The notes under the pieces are model-generated. The model worked only from the letters and a program-made list of their open reading frames with translations, had not been told where the DNA came from and ran no database searches. Positions 1 to 7,592 of a stretch of 35,614 bases of DNA are shown piece after piece. Every line of letters begins with the position of its first letter. Position 1 is the first letter of the stretch. Source of the DNA: Planctomycetaceae bacterium (GTDB taxonomy: Bacteria; Planctomycetota; UBA8742; UBA2392; JABWBM01); NCBI GenBank assembly GCA_013360495.1, contig JABWBM010000013.1, positions 1 to 35,614 on the forward strand, read 5' to 3'. Made by a program: the position numbers and the translations under genes.

Positions 1-614
1 TCTACACAGAAAACTTGTTCAAAAATTTTTGCCATACTTCGAATAGCCGTATAAACCAACCAACATACGGTATTTTGCGTAAAGGTCGAATCAGTTAGTA
101 CGCTTTTCATGTTATAAACCGCTTGACTTATCCTCACCATGGGCGATAGTTAGTTCACAATTTGACATTGTCACTGACTGTGTGGTGGGGCGCGATCCAG
201 CGTGAGAAATTTCCAGAGGCCAAGGTTGACTTCAACAGTGTTCGCCATCGGAGGCGCGTGAGCGCCTTTCGTCGGGAGCGGGAGTGCCGTTCCTGGTCTT
301 GGACGCCATCGGCGTCGAAACCCGAGGAGGAATTGGGAAAGAGATGGTTCTCCTGAGAGCGGTGGCGACGGGACATCTATCGTCTCGTCTGTCCCCCGGG
401 GATGACACCCTGGATAAGGACTCAAGCAACGATCGTCGTTACCTGTCCGCGTAGTAAACCTACGCTCCTTGTTTCCGTCGCCGCCGTTCTCACTATCTGG
501 AAGCTCGCCGGATATCTCACCAAAAAGCCTAATCTTTCGTGTCATGCGTCACGCTTTGTGGTGTGCGCTTTTCTGCCAATCAGCTACAATGGCCGCTTGG
601 GCTAGGGGCCGTAC
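1..614. other. No supported gene; possible decayed coding remnant
   Basis: No convincing gene is seen here. The first 170 bases are AT-rich and the rest GC-rich. The overlapping open frames on both strands have arginine-rich, out-of-frame-like composition. The plus frame around 220-450 reads most like protein (a segment PFLVLDAIGVE followed by KEMVLLRAVATGHLSSRL), preceded by a GAGGAGG stretch and stopping near 453. It lacks a clear start and I recognise no family, so it may be a gene remnant. A TACAAT hexamer at 585-590 could be the -10 box of the small gene that follows, but no good -35 box is seen. Confidence 0.3.
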
Positions 615-857
615 ATGGGAACAGTAAAGATCGCTTTGGTGGTTGCCGTCGCAACCGCGTTGTTTTTCGCTTCAATCGGCGAGATGGCACTCGCGTATAT
701 TTTCAGTTCCGTGCTGTTCGTCATGACGATCGCCGTGTCGCTGATCGCGTCGTCCATCATCCGCTATCAGCACGGCAAACGCCGCTCGTTACTCGCGGGT
801 ATGACGAGCCGCCGCTCCCGCGGCGCGTACTATTATTACGACTGGGACGCGAAGTAG
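615..857 (+). CDS. Small two-helix membrane protein, unknown function
   Basis: An 80-residue protein of unknown function. Two hydrophobic stretches (about residues 4-26 and 28-49) are separated by almost no loop, so it should sit in the membrane as a hairpin. The C-terminus is basic and then Tyr-rich (four Tyr in a row before DWDAK), and is probably cytoplasmic by the positive-inside rule. A purine-rich TAGGGGCC precedes the ATG at a workable distance. It converges with the ThiF-like gene, with only four bases between their stop codons. No family is recognised; reality as a gene rests on hydrophobic pattern, start context and tight packing. Confidence 0.6.
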   Translation: MGTVKIALVVAVATALFFASIGEMALAYIFSSVLFVMTIAVSLIASSIIRYQHGKRRSLLAGMTSRRSRGAYYYYDWDAK

Positions 858-861
858 GCCC

Positions 862-1881
862 TCAGCTTCCGATCAACTGAGCGTAGAGAGAGCGTGCCTC
901 GCCGAGATCCGAGGTGCCGCTTACCAGCGCGCGGCCATCGGGGAAAAGCGAGATGCGTTTGCCGCGCGCCTCGACGCGCAACAGGAATGGATGGCAATCG
1001 AGCACCGTGGCAGCGCCCGATAATCCGGCAGCCACATCGGCAAGCGGCCGCCTGAGCTTCGTCTGCGGCGTGATCTGCACGGTGTTGCGCCCGCACAGGC
1101 TCACCGCCTGCTGGCTCATGCGGCCCGAAAGGTAGGCGAAGCTTCGCCCAAGACACACCGGACAGCCGTCACGGGGTTTGGACGCGTCGAGGGCGGCGTG
1201 ATGGCCGCTCCAGCAATCGTGGACCTGCACCTTGCGGATCAGCTCAGCGCGCCTGCCCGCGAGCAACTTCAAGGCCTCCGCGCCGGCAATCGCCGAGGAA
1301 ATCATCACCGCGGGCATGATCACGCCCGCGGTGTCGCAGGTATCGCCACCCGCGGGCGGCATCTCCTCGATCAGACACGCGAAGCACGCCGTCTCGCCGG
1401 GGATCACGGGCATCACCATCGATGTCGAGCCGAGGCATGCAGCGTAGACCCAAGGCAGGCCGAGCTTGATCGCGACATCGTTGATCAGGAAACGCGTCTC
1501 GAAATTGTCGGTGGCGTCGACGATCACGTCGATCCCCGTGGCAAGTTCCTCGGCGTTTTTATTGGTGAAATCCGCCGCGATCGCCTCGATGGTTACGTGG
1601 CTATTCACCTCGCGCAGGCGGCGCTGGGCGGCGAGCGCCTTCGGTATGCCGTCACGGGCATCGCGTTCGTCGAAGATTGACTGACGCTGGAGGTTGGTCT
1701 CCTCGACCACGTCGCGATCGACGATGCGCACGCGTCCGACCCCAGCGCGCACGAGCGTCTCGGCGAGGTGCGTGCCGAGCGCCCCGCACCCGACGATCAA
1801 GGCCAACGCCTGCCCAAGGCGGTGCTGGCCATCCTCGCCGATGCCTGAGAATCGTGTTTGTCGCGAGTAACGCGGATCCAT
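862..1881 (-). CDS. ThiF/MoeB/HesA-family E1-like adenylyltransferase
   Basis: E1-like enzymes of this family use ATP to adenylate the C-terminal Gly of a small ubiquitin-like sulfur carrier (ThiS or MoaD) in the cytoplasm. Seen in this 339-aa protein: an N-terminal RYSRQ segment, nucleotide-binding GCGALG (31-36), DxDVVExTNLQRQ (55-67), DATDN (122-126), two zinc-type CxxC pairs (C166/C169 and C240/C243), and C182 in TCDTAGV at the position of the functional Cys of ThiF-type proteins. A C-terminal extension (about 255-339) carries the FPDGRA...ArSLYA pattern common in bacterial ThiF-like enzymes. It lies four bases downstream of the eRF1-like gene on the same strand, so they are probably co-transcribed. 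thiL occurs elsewhere in the window, which fits thiamine synthesis, but no carrier gene is present, so ThiF versus MoeB cannot be decided. Confidence 0.88.
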   Translation of the reverse strand: MDPRYSRQTRFSGIGEDGQHRLGQALALIVGCGALGTHLAETLVRAGVGRVRIVDRDVVEETNLQRQSIFDERDARDGIPKALAAQRRLREVNSHVTIEAIAADFTNKNAEELATGIDVIVDATDNFETRFLINDVAIKLGLPWVYAACLGSTSMVMPVIPGETACFACLIEEMPPAGGDTCDTAGVIMPAVMISSAIAGAEALKLLAGRRAELIRKVQVHDCWSGHHAALDASKPRDGCPVCLGRSFAYLSGRMSQQAVSLCGRNTVQITPQTKLRRPLADVAAGLSGAATVLDCHPFLLRVEARGKRISLFPDGRALVSGTSDLGEARSLYAQLIGS

Positions 1882-1885
1882 TTGC

Positions 1886-3025
1886 TTACGTGTTCGGCGA
1901 GTGGAGCAACGCCGCGATGCCGCCGAGCGCGCCCTTCATCTCGCCGTTCTTGACGAACTCGAGCTTAAATCCGTATTGAAGGGACTTGCGCGTGAGCACC
2001 TCCCGCAGCTCGACGTCCTTCAAGCGATCCTTGGGCGCGTCGCACGACGGGCAGGTCGAGTGCCCGCGTCCGGTGACGATCGCGCCGCACTCCGTGCACT
2101 CCTCGCCCTTCACATCGAGATCGGCGGCCATCAGCAGTTCGTGCACCTTGCCGTGATTGACGCAGCGCACGACGTTGTCAACCCCAGCGACGGCCATGCC
2201 GCTCGAATGGATCTCGACGCGCACGCGCCGGACTTTCTCCGCTTCCTCGGCGTTTTCAGCCTCGGTGAAGTAACGCAGGGCCTCCTCGACGATCTGGTTA
2301 TCGCTGGCGCGGCTCATCAGCGCCTTGCGTTCGATCACGCGCGAGCTGACATTCTTCGGCAAGAGTTCCAGCAGGCGCGACGTGCTCGCGGCCGGACCCA
2401 CCAGCATGATGCGCTTGTAATTGAAGCGCGCAACGAGAGCCGTGAGTTGCTTGACGACGTCATCGATATGCTCGCGTTTTTGATGGTCGATGTGACGTTG
2501 GTAGCGCGTTTGCGACCAGCCGCCGGAGTGGATGCGGCGATGCACTTCGCTCTCCACCTGCGCCTTCGGGTCGCTCACCACGCCGAGCGCCATGTCGAAA
2601 ATGCGGGCGTGCTTCGAATCGAGCGTGACGATGGCGAAGGGCTCCAGTTCCTCGCTCATGAACGCCAGCTGCGCGATGTGCGGCACGCGCCGGTACGCAA
2701 GCTGGTTTTCAAAGGCAAACGATGCGTCAAAGCGCTCGAAGACCTCGCCGCCGCGGATGAAAACGGCCAAGCCGTTGGTGGTCTGCGGCACTTCCTGATC
2801 GATAATGTGTTCGAGGGTGTCGATTTCGCGGCGCAGCATGATCTTCGCGCGATCATCGCCGGAGAGGACGCTGGTGATTTCGGCGACACGGTTCTTGATG
2901 AAGATTTTCACCTCCTTGCGCCGGTCCCTGCTCCCCTGTCGCGGCGAGAAGTACGCCGAGAGGATGTGCGGGTAGGTCGATTCCGTATTGGCGAGCTTCT
3001 TGAGGCGGCTCCGCAGATCGTTCAT
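1886..3025 (-). CDS. Bacterial eRF1-like release factor / Vms1-type peptidyl-tRNA hydrolase (baeRF family)
   Basis: Relatives (eRF1, Pelota, Vms1) enter the ribosomal A site and release or clear nascent chains; bacterial eRF1-like proteins are thought to act in ribosome rescue. In this 379-aa protein, GGWSQ at 168-172 gives the GxxQ motif typical of Vms1-like and baeRF proteins, followed by RYQRH and a conserved KREH segment. An RNase-H-like/eRF1 domain follows, then a zinc ribbon (C310, C313, C325, C328). The start is set at ATG 3025 because AAAGGG lies six bases upstream; the longer frame to 3097 adds an arginine-rich, non-homologous tail. The ThiF-like gene follows directly. The family assignment is strong from motif and domain order; the substrate is unknown. 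Confidence 0.82.
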   Translation of the reverse strand: MNDLRSRLKKLANTESTYPHILSAYFSPRQGSRDRRKEVKIFIKNRVAEITSVLSGDDRAKIMLRREIDTLEHIIDQEVPQTTNGLAVFIRGGEVFERFDASFAFENQLAYRRVPHIAQLAFMSEELEPFAIVTLDSKHARIFDMALGVVSDPKAQVESEVHRRIHSGGWSQTRYQRHIDHQKREHIDDVVKQLTALVARFNYKRIMLVGPAASTSRLLELLPKNVSSRVIERKALMSRASDNQIVEEALRYFTEAENAEEAEKVRRVRVEIHSSGMAVAGVDNVVRCVNHGKVHELLMAADLDVKGEECTECGAIVTGRGHSTCPSCDAPKDRLKDVELREVLTRKSLQYGFKLEFVKNGEMKGALGGIAALLHSPNT

Positions 3026-3177
3026 AGCCATCCCTTTCGTTGGCGCGCGCGTCGGTCGCGTGCGGGAATGTGAAGATTCATGGAAGCGAATGAACAAATG
3101 GTAGTTCCCCCCGCGCCAAATTCCAGCTTAACCGCCGACAGAAGTGCAATCGTCCCGGCGCGTGCTAATATCCCAGA

Positions 3178-4305
3178 ATGGCCGCCAGCGACAAAATGAA
3201 GGTTCGCTCCATGCAGCTCGTCCTGCTCATGCTGGGAGCCGTGCTCATCATGTTCGGCGCGTTGCGCCTAATTTACGCGCCGAACTACCAAAAAGGCCTC
3301 GACATGTTCTGGAACGGCGATGCCGCCGGGGCGGAAACCTACCTGCTCGATTACGCCGGGCAGCACCCGGAAGAAGTTGAGCCACGCATCGGTCTCGTAC
3401 TCACGTCGCTGGCGCTGGGCAAACTCGAAGTCGCGGAAGCGCAATGGCTCTTCGTCAACGAACCGGCTCCAGCGGGCGGCGATGACGCGAGCATACGCCT
3501 GCCCATCTCGCGCATCGAGCGTTGGCGGAATCAGAACTTCCGTGAAATGTATAAAATCGAAGGAGAGCTGTGCTATGCCCAGGCATGGCTGACGGGCGAG
3601 CGCCTACTGCTCGCTTACCGGCGCAACGACCCGCCTGAATCGATCGAAACCGCCCGCATGTCGCACGATCAATACATGAAAAACTTTCGCAAGTTTATCG
3701 AACTGCGCGAGGGTCAGGCCGATCCCAACAAGGACAGCGCCGGTAAATGGGGAAAACGTTACGCCGAGCTTGAGCGGCGCATCGAAAAGGGACAGCGCAT
3801 CGACGACGTGCTCGCCGCGCTGCAAAAAATGACCAGTCCCAACCGCCTACCCGCCGACGAGAAGCCGGAAACGCTTCTCGCGATGCTCGATCCGCATCTG
3901 AATCGCGCACTACGCGAGACGCCCGACGAAGTTCGCGTCCATACATGGCGCATGCTTGTGCTTGCCTCACTCGCGCATCACAACACCACACTCCCCGGCG
4001 GGTACCTCGCAAGCGACGAGCTTCATGCGGCAGCCGCCAAGGCTGAACAACTCGCGAAGGCGCGCGAGATGGGCAGTGACGCTGTCAACGAATCACGCTA
4101 TGTGCTGGCATACGCCTGCGCCCTTACGGAACTCGCGCGTCACAAGCCGGACGACGCGAGGACCTTGCTTGAGTATGCAACCAACGCCCTGTCGCAGTCG
4201 GAATCGTGGCTCGCCAAAGTTCCCCATGATCACTATTCGCGTAAAGAACTCGACGCGCTCCGCGAGTACGTTGTTACTTCTCACAGCGCCGCGACAGGTA
4301 AGTGA
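3178..4305 (+). CDS. Membrane-anchored helical-repeat (TPR-like) protein, unknown function
   Basis: A 375-aa protein with one transmembrane helix at about residues 13-33 after a short basic N-terminus, then a long alpha-helical, Ala/Leu-rich region. The segments around 35-90 (YQKGLDMFWNGDAAGAETYLLDYAG) and 230-365 have the spacing of TPR-like helix pairs. A single N-terminal anchor would place the repeats outside the cytoplasmic membrane. It is divergent from the eRF1-like gene, with about 150 bases between the starts, and converges with the HMG-CoA-lyase-like gene. No enzyme motif is seen. It may be a scaffold or envelope-assembly protein, but that is only inference from fold type. Confidence 0.75.
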   Translation: MAASDKMKVRSMQLVLLMLGAVLIMFGALRLIYAPNYQKGLDMFWNGDAAGAETYLLDYAGQHPEEVEPRIGLVLTSLALGKLEVAEAQWLFVNEPAPAGGDDASIRLPISRIERWRNQNFREMYKIEGELCYAQAWLTGERLLLAYRRNDPPESIETARMSHDQYMKNFRKFIELREGQADPNKDSAGKWGKRYAELERRIEKGQRIDDVLAALQKMTSPNRLPADEKPETLLAMLDPHLNRALRETPDEVRVHTWRMLVLASLAHHNTTLPGGYLASDELHAAAAKAEQLAKAREMGSDAVNESRYVLAYACALTELARHKPDDARTLLEYATNALSQSESWLAKVPHDHYSRKELDALREYVVTSHSAATGK

Positions 4306-4315
4306 GAGCGCCCGG

Positions 4316-5233
4316 CTATTCCGCCGGTCTCGAATACAATTGCGCCATCTTCGCCGCGCGGGCGGCAACCGGGACTAGTCTCTTGCGGTCAAGATTCGCC
4401 TGAAAACCGCGCCTTTCCAGATGTTCGAGCAGCAACATCGTATTCACGTTGCCCGTGAGCTTGTCGGCCGCGAAGGGGCAGCCCCCCACGCCGCCAAGGG
4501 CAGAATCGAGCAACCGGCAACCGCTATCCAGCGCCGCGTCGATTTTCTGCGCGAAACTGTCCGGCGTGCTGTGAAAGTGCGCGGTGAAGGTGACGCCCGG
4601 GCAGGAGTCATGGCAAAGCGTGAACAGCTCGGCAATCAACTCCGGCGTGGCGTTGCCGATGGTGTCGGCGAGGCTCACGGTTTTTACGCCCATGTCGGCG
4701 AGCCAGTGGGCGAACTCCACCACGGTCTGCGGTGAATATGCGTCGCCATAGGGATTGCCGAACGCCATCGAGAGATAACAGATCACGTCGATATTGCGCT
4801 CGTGGGCGCGTCGCGCGATCATGGCGAATTCGTTCCGGCTCTCCTCGATGGAGCGGCCGAGATTACGTTGTTGAAAAGTTTCGCTCACGGAGAGTGGATA
4901 GCCAACGCAATTGATGTATCCGCGGCCCTTCATTTTTCCGTTGCATGAAAACACACCTTCAAGGCCGCGCTCGTTGCCAATAATCGCGATCAGGTAGAGA
5001 TCGTTGGTTTTGTCCATGTTCTCGAAAACCTGCGAAGTATCAGCCATCTGCGGCACAGCTTTGGGCGAAACAAAGCTTCCGAAATCGATGCGGCGCGCGC
5101 CTGCCCGGATCAGGTCGTTGAGATAGCTGATTTTTTCTTCGGTGGGAATGAACTTGCCGAGGCCCTGAAAGGCATCGCGCGGGCATTCAGTGATGGTGAC
5201 CAATTCCGGCATGGCGTGGCGGGAGTATACCAT
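4316..5233 (-). CDS. Hydroxymethylglutaryl-CoA lyase family protein
   Basis: A TIM-barrel aldol-cleaving enzyme of the HMG-CoA lyase/homocitrate synthase superfamily; the classical reaction splits HMG-CoA into acetyl-CoA and acetoacetate in leucine degradation. In this 305-aa protein, the metal and substrate residues known from human HMG-CoA lyase (R41, D42, H233, H235, C266) match R19, D20, H219, H221 and C252, with GGVGGCPFA carrying the Cys signature. The N-terminal motif reads ECPRDAFQG rather than the usual EVGPRDGLQ, so substrate choice may differ. Start is uncertain: ATG 5212 (MPELV) fits family length as well as ATG 5233, and neither has a clear ribosome site. No other leucine-degradation gene is nearby, although a crotonase lies at 33490-34251. 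Confidence 0.85.
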   Translation of the reverse strand: MVYSRHAMPELVTITECPRDAFQGLGKFIPTEEKISYLNDLIRAGARRIDFGSFVSPKAVPQMADTSQVFENMDKTNDLYLIAIIGNERGLEGVFSCNGKMKGRGYINCVGYPLSVSETFQQRNLGRSIEESRNEFAMIARRAHERNIDVICYLSMAFGNPYGDAYSPQTVVEFAHWLADMGVKTVSLADTIGNATPELIAELFTLCHDSCPGVTFTAHFHSTPDSFAQKIDAALDSGCRLLDSALGGVGGCPFAADKLTGNVNTMLLLEHLERRGFQANLDRKRLVPVAARAAKMAQLYSRPAE

Positions 5234-5244
5234 GCGAGGAACGA

Positions 5245-5769
5245 TTAGTTCTCCGCTTCAAGACCGAGCAGGCGCTCCATGCGCTTGATGCGCTCATCCT
5301 GGGTCTCCTGCATCTTGCGCATCTTGTCGAGCTTCTCCTGCGTTTCTTTCTTGAGCGTTTCCTGTGACTTGCGAAGTTCGGCGTTATCGTGCTCGAGCGA
5401 TTTGATACTGTCGGCCTGCTTGTCCGTCATGTCTTTGAGCGCCGCGATATGGGCCTGTGAGGATGCGATCTGTTCCTGTGTTTGTTTCTGCTGGGTCTGC
5501 AATACACCGACGTCGCGTTGTACGCTTTCCAAGCCCTTCTCGTTCGCGGACGTGCGCTTTTCCAAGTCGCTGAGTTTGGATCCATGATCGCGCAGGTTCG
5601 CGTCTTGGCGCTCGTCGTTTTTTGTCAATCCATCGACCTTTTGGTCGACAACGTCGATCTTGGCGCTCCCGGCCGGGTACAAATGGTTAAAAATCGCTCC
5701 GGCACCCGCGAGGCCACCGAGCAAGATTCCCACAAAAATCGCAAGTGTCGCCAATGGACTGAGCTTCAT
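5245..5769 (-). CDS. Membrane-anchored coiled-coil protein
   Basis: A 174-aa protein of unknown function. A single hydrophobic segment (about 7-28, Gly/Ala-rich) anchors it, and residues 38-165 form an almost continuous heptad-type coiled coil rich in Lys, Glu, Gln and Asp. The start is ATG 5769, because AGGAGA lies about eight bases upstream; the frame upstream to 5820 runs into a palindromic repeat and is not coding. It lies just upstream of the HMG-CoA-lyase-like gene (11 to 32 bases apart, depending on that gene's start) and may share its transcript. The structure suggests a spacer, a tether or an oligomerisation element at the membrane; there is no catalytic motif. Confidence 0.78.
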   Translation of the reverse strand: MKLSPLATLAIFVGILLGGLAGAGAIFNHLYPAGSAKIDVVDQKVDGLTKNDERQDANLRDHGSKLSDLEKRTSANEKGLESVQRDVGVLQTQQKQTQEQIASSQAHIAALKDMTDKQADSIKSLEHDNAELRKSQETLKKETQEKLDKMRKMQETQDERIKRMERLLGLEAEN

Positions 5770-5810
5770 AATTCCGTCTCCTGAAAATCGATGCGCGGCT
5801 TGTGTCTTCC

Positions 5811-5881
5811 GTAGCGTCACGGCTGTGCCGTGACGTCTTTGTCTGGCCTTAAGACGCCATGGCTATGCCATGGCGCTACAT
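5811..5881. repeat. REP-like element with two 21-bp hairpins
   Basis: Two perfect hairpins, each with a 9-bp stem and 3-base loop: CGTCACGGC/GCCGTGACG at 5815-5835 and CGCCATGGC/GCCATGGCG at 5855-5875. The pair is bracketed by GTAGCG and CGCTAC, which are inverted copies of each other. A related single hairpin with the same CGCTACAT flank occurs at 28705-28731. It sits directly upstream of the coiled-coil gene. Confidence 0.8.
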
Positions 5882-5935
5882 CTCTATTTTATCGGCAAAT
5901 CGACGCCTTTCGGTGAAGGAAATGCCCCGTTCAAC

Positions 5936-6004
5936 CGTCATTCCGGCGAAAGCCGGAATCCAGTCTTTGACGTCGGATGGACACCGGCTTGCGCCGGTGC
6001 GACG
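5936..6004. repeat. Dispersed CATTCCGGC...GCCGGAAT palindromic repeat
   Basis: The hairpin CATTCCGGC-GAAA-GCCGGAATCCAG is followed, after a short spacer, by a second one (ACACCGGC-TTGC-GCCGGTG). The same module recurs in degenerate form at 25739-25800, 30517-30600, 32083-32153 and 33274-33355, always between genes. It lies just upstream of asnS. Confidence 0.85.
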
Positions 6005-6103
6005 GCAGGACGTCGAGACTCCCTGCGGCAGGGGGCTGGCGCGTGGCCATAAATCGGCTAAAACCTCGCCATTCTTGCAATTGCCAACGGACGAAAGGCG
6101 ATC

Positions 6104-7459
6104 ATGAGCACGTGGGCCTGGATCAAAGACCTCAAAGGCGCTATTAACAGCGACGTCGAAGTGCGCGGCTGGCTTCATAACCGCCGTGGAAACAAGAACT
6201 TGCACTTCTTGCAGCTTCGCGACGGAACCGGTTTTGTTCAGGCCGTGGTGGATAAATCCACCATCGGCGACGCTGAATTCGAACGTATCGGAGCCTACGG
6301 CTACGAATCCAGCATGAAAGTCTTCGGCAAGGCCGTCGAGGACAAGCGCTCGAAGCTCGGCGTCGAGATTCAGGTCAGCCGCGTCGAACTTGTCGGCGAG
6401 AGCAAGGACTACCCAATCCAGATCTCGAAGGACGTGCCGAACATCGAAAAGCTGCTCGATGTGCGCCACCTCTGGATGCGCTCGCCGAAACCCCGCGCGA
6501 TTCTCAAAATCCGCAGCGAAGTCATTCAGGCGATCCGCCAGTTTTACTACGAGCGCGACTACGTCTGCTTCGACTCTCCGATCTTCACGCCTAACGCTTG
6601 CGAAGGGACGAGCACGCTTTTCGAAACCGAATATTTCGGCAACCCAATGTACCTCTCGCAGTCCGGCCAACTCTACGGCGAAGCCGGTGCGCTCGCGTTT
6701 GGAAAAGTCGTCGTCTTCGGCCCTACCTTCCGCGCGGAGAAATCAAAGACCCGCCGCCACCTCACAGAGTTTTGGATGATCGAGCCGGAAGTGGCTTGGC
6801 TTGAACTCGACGGCATCATGGACCTTGCCGAGGAGAAGCTCGAATACATCGCGCAGTGGTGTCTCAAGCGCTGCCGCCCGGAGCTGGAAATCCTTGAGCG
6901 TGACCTGTCCAAGCTTGAATCAGTCAAGCGTCCGTTCCCGCGTATCTCGTACTCGGAGGTACAGAAAGTCCTCGCGCAGAAAAAGGACGAATTCGCCAAG
7001 AGTTCAGACCCCGAACTCAAAAAACTTTCGGGCGATATCCTCAAGAACGGCCCCGGCGACGACCTCGGCGCAGCCGACGAAACGGCCATCAGCATGCAGT
7101 ACGATCGCCCCGTGATGATCCACCGCTACCCGTCGGAGGTGAAAGCTTTCTATATGAAGCGTGACCCGAAGGACCCACGCTTCGCCCTCTGTGTCGATGT
7201 AATCGCGCCCGAAGGCGTCGGCGAAATTATCGGCGGTGCCCAACGCGAGGACAGCCACGACGCGCTTGTCGAGCGCATTAAGGAGCACAAGCTGCCGATG
7301 GAAGCCTTCCAGTGGTACCTCGACCTGCGCAAGTATGGCACGGTGCCGCACGGCGGCTTCGGCCTCGGCCTCGAGCGCACGGTGCAATGGATCAGCGGCA
7401 CGCACCACGTCAGGGAGACGATCCCCTTCCCGCGAACCATAGTTCGTATGAGCCCATGA
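6104..7459 (+). CDS. asnS: Asparaginyl-tRNA synthetase
   Basis: Charges tRNA-Asn with asparagine in the cytoplasm. The 451-aa length is normal for bacterial AsnRS. The N-terminal OB-fold anticodon-binding domain (about 1-110) starts with VRGWLHNRRGNKNL. The class II catalytic core has motif 2 (FRAEKSKTRRHLTEF, 209-223, with the HLTEF of AsnRS rather than the AspRS version) and motif 3 (GFGLGLERTVQWI, 418-430), and the C-terminus ends in the family-typical IPFPR. GAAAGG seven bases before the ATG supports the start. Having AsnRS shows direct Asn-tRNA formation, which matters for the tRNA-Asn(GTT) locus at 10785-11080 in the same window. Upstream is a palindromic repeat region and no obvious T-box. 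Confidence 0.97.
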   Translation: MSTWAWIKDLKGAINSDVEVRGWLHNRRGNKNLHFLQLRDGTGFVQAVVDKSTIGDAEFERIGAYGYESSMKVFGKAVEDKRSKLGVEIQVSRVELVGESKDYPIQISKDVPNIEKLLDVRHLWMRSPKPRAILKIRSEVIQAIRQFYYERDYVCFDSPIFTPNACEGTSTLFETEYFGNPMYLSQSGQLYGEAGALAFGKVVVFGPTFRAEKSKTRRHLTEFWMIEPEVAWLELDGIMDLAEEKLEYIAQWCLKRCRPELEILERDLSKLESVKRPFPRISYSEVQKVLAQKKDEFAKSSDPELKKLSGDILKNGPGDDLGAADETAISMQYDRPVMIHRYPSEVKAFYMKRDPKDPRFALCVDVIAPEGVGEIIGGAQREDSHDALVERIKEHKLPMEAFQWYLDLRKYGTVPHGGFGLGLERTVQWISGTHHVRETIPFPRTIVRMSP

Positions 7460-7460
7460 T

Positions 7461-7582
7461 TTCACCGCAAAGGCGCAAAGAACGCAGAGGAAGAGCATTA
7501 GCCGCGGATAAACGCAAATGAAAGCAGATGAAAGAAGCATTTCTTCTGAAATTATCTGCGTTTATTCGCGTTCATCTGCGGC
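7461..7582. repeat. Inverted repeat with CGCAAAGGCGCAAAG dispersed sequence
   Basis: The stretch at 7461-7485 matches 35433-35457 at all but one of its 25 bases. It is followed by two imperfect inverted arms of about 30 bases (7501-7530 and 7553-7582), both variants of GCCGCnGATnAACGC. It fills the gap after asnS and runs into the apparent 5' end of the next frame, so the start codon at 7518 is probably part of the repeat, not of a gene. Confidence 0.75.
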
Positions 7583-7592
7583 AAAAAATCTT

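Noticed and set aside
171-545. 124-aa minus-strand ORF
   Set aside because: Arg/Pro-rich shadow-like translation with no ribosome site or homology pattern.
1901-3073. 390-aa plus-strand ORF
   Set aside because: Antisense shadow of the eRF1-like gene; Ala/His/Arg/Asp-rich composition with no domain.
5811-6004. Possible CRISPR array
   Set aside because: The repeated units are palindromes of different sequence without uniform spacers.
5876-6670. 264-aa minus-strand ORF
   Set aside because: Antisense of asnS that also reads through the palindromic repeats.
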